Source: Streptomyces sp. NRRL S-340 (GTDB lineage Bacteria > Actinomycetota > Actinomycetes > Streptomycetales > Streptomycetaceae). Taken from it: 64,000 bases of DNA. The stretch lies in assembly GCF_000720185.1 (NCBI RefSeq), contig NZ_JOIY01000019.1, positions 1-64,000 on the forward strand. The letters run 5' to 3'. Both the position numbers and the translations under genes were made by a program. Under the pieces are notes generated by a model. It was not told the DNA's origin. It saw only the letters and a program-made list of their open reading frames with translations, and made no database searches. Of the stretch, positions 61,882 through 64,000 are shown in pieces (the first letter of the stretch is position 1; each line of letters opens with the position of its first letter).

Positions 61882-62472
61882 TCAGGTCAGGGACGCCTGC
61901 GACTCGACGACCACGCCGTAGAGGTCTCCGATCGTCGCCAGGGCGCTGTGGTGGATCTGCCGGGCGTCCAGCCAGGTGCCCACCGCCTGGAGCGGGCGCG
62001 TCGCGCACGCGTCGGCGACCACCGTGGGCCGGTTGCCGCGCAGGAACGCGCCCTCGGCGGTGAACAGCACGCACATGTGCGTCATGAATCCGATGACGAT
62101 GACGTCCTCGTTGCCGGCGGCGTCGACGTGCTTGCCGAGTTCGGTGTCGACGAACGCGTTGGGCGCCTTCTTCACGACCACGGGCTCGCCCTCGGCCGGC
62201 GCGACGCTCGGGTGGATCCGGCCGGTCTCCGCGCCGATGTCGTACGGAGTGCCTTCGCCGCCGTCGTGGACGACGTGGATGACCTTCGTGCCCGCCTCCC
62301 GGGCCCGGGCCAGCAGGGCGGCGGCGGAGTCGAGCGCGGGCCGCCAGCCTGCCAGCTCCATCACTCCGCCGACGTAGGTGTTCTGGTAGTCGACCAGGAT
62401 CAAGGTCGAGTGCGCGAGCGAAGCCGGCGTCGCGTCGAGGCCGTTGAGTTCGCGCAGAGTCGTCGTCGTCAT
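61882..62472 (-). CDS. isochorismatase-like cysteine hydrolase
   Basis: A 196-residue hydrolase. The catalytic triad is recognisable: Asp in LILVDYQNTY, Lys in VVVKKAPNAF and Cys in GFMTHMCVLFT, with the cis-peptide pattern before it. Substrates in this family include isochorismate, nicotinamide and other amides. The ATG at 62472 has GAGGGG seven nt upstream. It is divergent from a GlxA-type regulator gene across 210 nt, the common arrangement in which such regulators control a single cysteine hydrolase. A role in the siderophore cluster is not indicated. Confidence 0.93.
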   Translation of the reverse strand: MTTTTLRELNGLDATPASLAHSTLILVDYQNTYVGGVMELAGWRPALDSAAALLARAREAGTKVIHVVHDGGEGTPYDIGAETGRIHPSVAPAEGEPVVVKKAPNAFVDTELGKHVDAAGNEDVIVIGFMTHMCVLFTAEGAFLRGNRPTVVADACATRPLQAVGTWLDARQIHHSALATIGDLYGVVVESQASLT

Positions 62473-62682
62473 GGAAATACCCCTCAGCCGATGCACCGAG
62501 CAGTCGAAGCCACTCGGGTTCCTGGAGCGCGGCCGTGCGTGCGGTGACCGGCCACGCACATGAACCTACGAGCCACCGCCGCGTGTCGGCAATGTCGCCT
62601 AACCTGCAGATCCAGACATCAGTCCGGACACGGTTCCGGGTGCAGCAGCGGACATCGGTTCCGCCGGACGGACGGAGATCCC

Positions 62683-63705
62683 GTGAGCGTCGTGGAACGA
62701 CTCGTCGTCATCGTTCTCTTCGAGGGGGTCGACCTGCTCGACGTCACCGGCCCGCCCGAGGTGTTCTCCCTGGTGCAGCGCGAGATGCCGGAGCCGACGG
62801 GTTACCGGGTGGTCCTCGCCGCAGAGACGATGGACCCCGTCACCACGTCCGCCGGCGTACGCCTGCTCCCCGACACCACCTTCGGCGAGGTGGCACGAGG
62901 CGGCGTCGACACCCTCATCGTGCCCGGTTCCGTCGAGGCGGACGGCCGGCGGGGCGTACGGGCCCGGACCGACCCCGCGGTGGTCGACCGGGTGAGCACG
63001 CTCGCCGGCCGGGCGCGGAGAGTCGCCTCCGTCTGTGTCGGGGCGCACCTCCTGGCCGCCGCGGGACTCCTCGACGGCAAACGCGCCACCACCCACTGGT
63101 CGACCGCCCGGCAACTCGCCGACGAGCACCCCGCGGTGCGGGTCGACGCCGATCCGATCTTCATCCGGGAGGGCGACACCTGGACCGGCGCGGGGATCAG
63201 CGCCTGCCTCGACCTGTCGCTCGCCCTCGTCGCCGACGACTTCGGCGAGACGGTCGCGCTGCGTGTCGCCCGCCAGCTGGTGATGTACCTGAAACGGCCC
63301 AGCGGGCAGAGCCAGTTCAGCGTGCCGCTGGAACCCGTCTCGCGCACGCGGCGCGTGGAGGACCTCCGTCACCACATCCTGCGGCACCTCGGGGAGCAGC
63401 TCACCGTGGCGGACCTGGCCGAGCACGCCCGCCTCAGCGAACGGCAGTTGACCCGGGTCTTCAAGGCCGAGCTGGGCATGACACCGAGCGCGTACGTGGA
63501 AGCGGCCCGCGTGGAAGCGGCGCGCGGTCAGCTGGAGTCCACCGACGCCACCCTCGAACGCATCGTGTCGGTGTGCGGGTTCGGGACGGCGGACACGCTG
63601 GTCCGGGCGTTCCGCCGCCGGCTCGGCACGACGCCCACCGAGTACCGGCGCCGCTTCCGCTCCCCCTTCGGCGAACCGGCGCCGAACCGGGAGTTCTCCG
63701 GTTGA
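62683..63705 (+). CDS. GlxA/FtrA-family regulator (DJ-1/PfpI-like + AraC)
   Basis: A 340-residue regulator. The N-terminal DJ-1/PfpI-type domain (about 1-185) has the nucleophile-elbow region VASVCVGAHLLAAAGLLDG with its cysteine. The C-terminal AraC domain (about 225-330) has two helix-turn-helices (LTVADLAEHARLSERQLTRVFKAELG and LERIVSVCGFGTADTLVRAFRRRLG) and TPTEYRRRF. The GTG at 62683 follows GGAG by five nt. It probably controls the divergent isochorismatase-like gene. Confidence 0.93.
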   Translation: MSVVERLVVIVLFEGVDLLDVTGPPEVFSLVQREMPEPTGYRVVLAAETMDPVTTSAGVRLLPDTTFGEVARGGVDTLIVPGSVEADGRRGVRARTDPAVVDRVSTLAGRARRVASVCVGAHLLAAAGLLDGKRATTHWSTARQLADEHPAVRVDADPIFIREGDTWTGAGISACLDLSLALVADDFGETVALRVARQLVMYLKRPSGQSQFSVPLEPVSRTRRVEDLRHHILRHLGEQLTVADLAEHARLSERQLTRVFKAELGMTPSAYVEAARVEAARGQLESTDATLERIVSVCGFGTADTLVRAFRRRLGTTPTEYRRRFRSPFGEPAPNREFSG

Positions 63706-63884
63706 TCGGCCAGGTCAGACGGCTTGTAGCCGAACCGTTGCCGTTCCGTGGGCGGTGGCCCACAGCAACCGCATAGTGTGTGGTGCCGTTCCGGCCGCCG
63801 TGGCCGAGGCCCGTGTCCCACCCGGGACCGGTGTGCCGTCCCGGCGGTATCAGCACGTCCGTTCACAGCAGGGGGAGTCGAAAC

Positions 63885-64000
63885 ATGCGACCCATACGCC
63901 CATCCGTCACCGTTCGCCGGGGAGGGCGCGCCCGGCGCTCGCCCTTCCCCGCGCTGGCCGCCGTCGCACTGGTCTCGACCCTCGCGCTCACCGCCACCGG
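63885..64000 (+). CDS. start of a secreted protein (continues beyond window)
   Basis: An ATG at 63885 with GGGGGAG nine nt upstream opens a frame that runs off the window after 38 codons. The start (MRPIRPSVTVRRGGRARR) is strongly basic and is followed by a hydrophobic stretch (FPALAAVALVSTLALTATG), a typical Sec or Tat-like signal peptide. The mature protein is not visible, so no function is given. Confidence 0.7.
   Translation, partial: MRPIRPSVTVRRGGRARRSPFPALAAVALVSTLALTAT

Noticed and set aside
1..64000. Mobile element, prophage, toxin-antitoxin or defence island
   Set aside because: No transposase, integrase, phage, restriction or recognisable toxin genes are present; gene content is typical chromosomal core.

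Overview
The window is a stretch of actinobacterial chromosome, almost certainly Streptomyces. The evidence is very high G+C with a strong third-codon G/C bias, many GTG and TTG starts, 4-nt stop/start overlaps, and a gene set typical of the Streptomyces core: the principal sigma factor HrdB with its Lys/Ala-rich N-terminal region, ParC and ParE, NrdR-NrdJ, LexA, HPr, a c-di-AMP riboswitch in front of an M23 peptidase, and a DasR-type operator in front of ptsH. From memory the gene order resembles the hrdB/nrdRJ/lexA region of the S. coelicolor chromosome; I could not check this. I see no insertion sequence, prophage, CRISPR array, tRNA or rRNA.

Layout. (1) 1-7.6 kb: a partial GNAT/acyl-CoA-synthetase-type protein acetyltransferase, ptsH with a dre-like operator, a GntR/FCD regulator, a secreted M23 endopeptidase behind a ydaO-type riboswitch, and a coupled pair of M16 peptidases (one active-site positive, one negative). 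(2) 7.9-12.4 kb: parC, a CobW-type GTPase and a DUF3291-like protein. (3) 12.7-20.2 kb: a sucrase/ferredoxin-like protein, then a CitA/DcuS-type sensor kinase, its response regulator, a three-gene NMT1/SsuA-type ABC importer on the opposite strand, and a second paralogous response regulator. (4) 20.4-25.1 kb: a DUF485 protein with an acetate-type Na+/solute symporter, and a membrane protein/DesK-like kinase/LuxR regulator operon. (5) 25.7-32.5 kb: parE, a small DUF7455 protein, a secreted trypsin-like protease, hrdB and a second GntR/FCD regulator. (6) 32.7-41 kb: a one-polypeptide ABC exporter with a long disordered linker, a Nudix/winged-helix protein, a glycogen-debranching-like protein and a DUF4192 protein. 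(7) 41.1-49.3 kb: a RecQ helicase with a phosphoribosyltransferase-like tail, two conserved hypotheticals, rnhB, an ADP-ribosylglycohydrolase with a histidine phosphatase, a YdbC-like protein and a TerD-like protein. (8) 49.4-56.6 kb: nrdR-nrdJ transcribed divergently from lexA, then a DinG/XPD-type helicase. (9) 56.8-63.7 kb: a three-gene NRPS-independent siderophore cluster (aminotransferase, IucA/IucC synthetase, AlcB-like acyltransferase), an isochorismatase-like hydrolase and a divergent GlxA-type regulator. The last 116 nt start a secreted protein.

DNA replication and repair themes recur: both topoisomerase IV subunits, RecQ, RNase HII, ribonucleotide reductase with its repressor, LexA and a DinG-like helicase. 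Regulatory sequences readable by eye include a dre site, a c-di-AMP riboswitch, two NrdR boxes three helical turns apart, an SOS box and eight hairpin terminators. The window is also unusually rich in short intergenic tandem repeats with units of 6, 9, 11, 18, 20-21, 32 and 45 bp. I found no clearly new defence or mobile system. The parts most worth following are the two-regulator sensor system around the ABC importer, the incomplete siderophore cluster, the RecQ-phosphoribosyltransferase fusion and the ABC exporter with its degenerate ATPase motifs.
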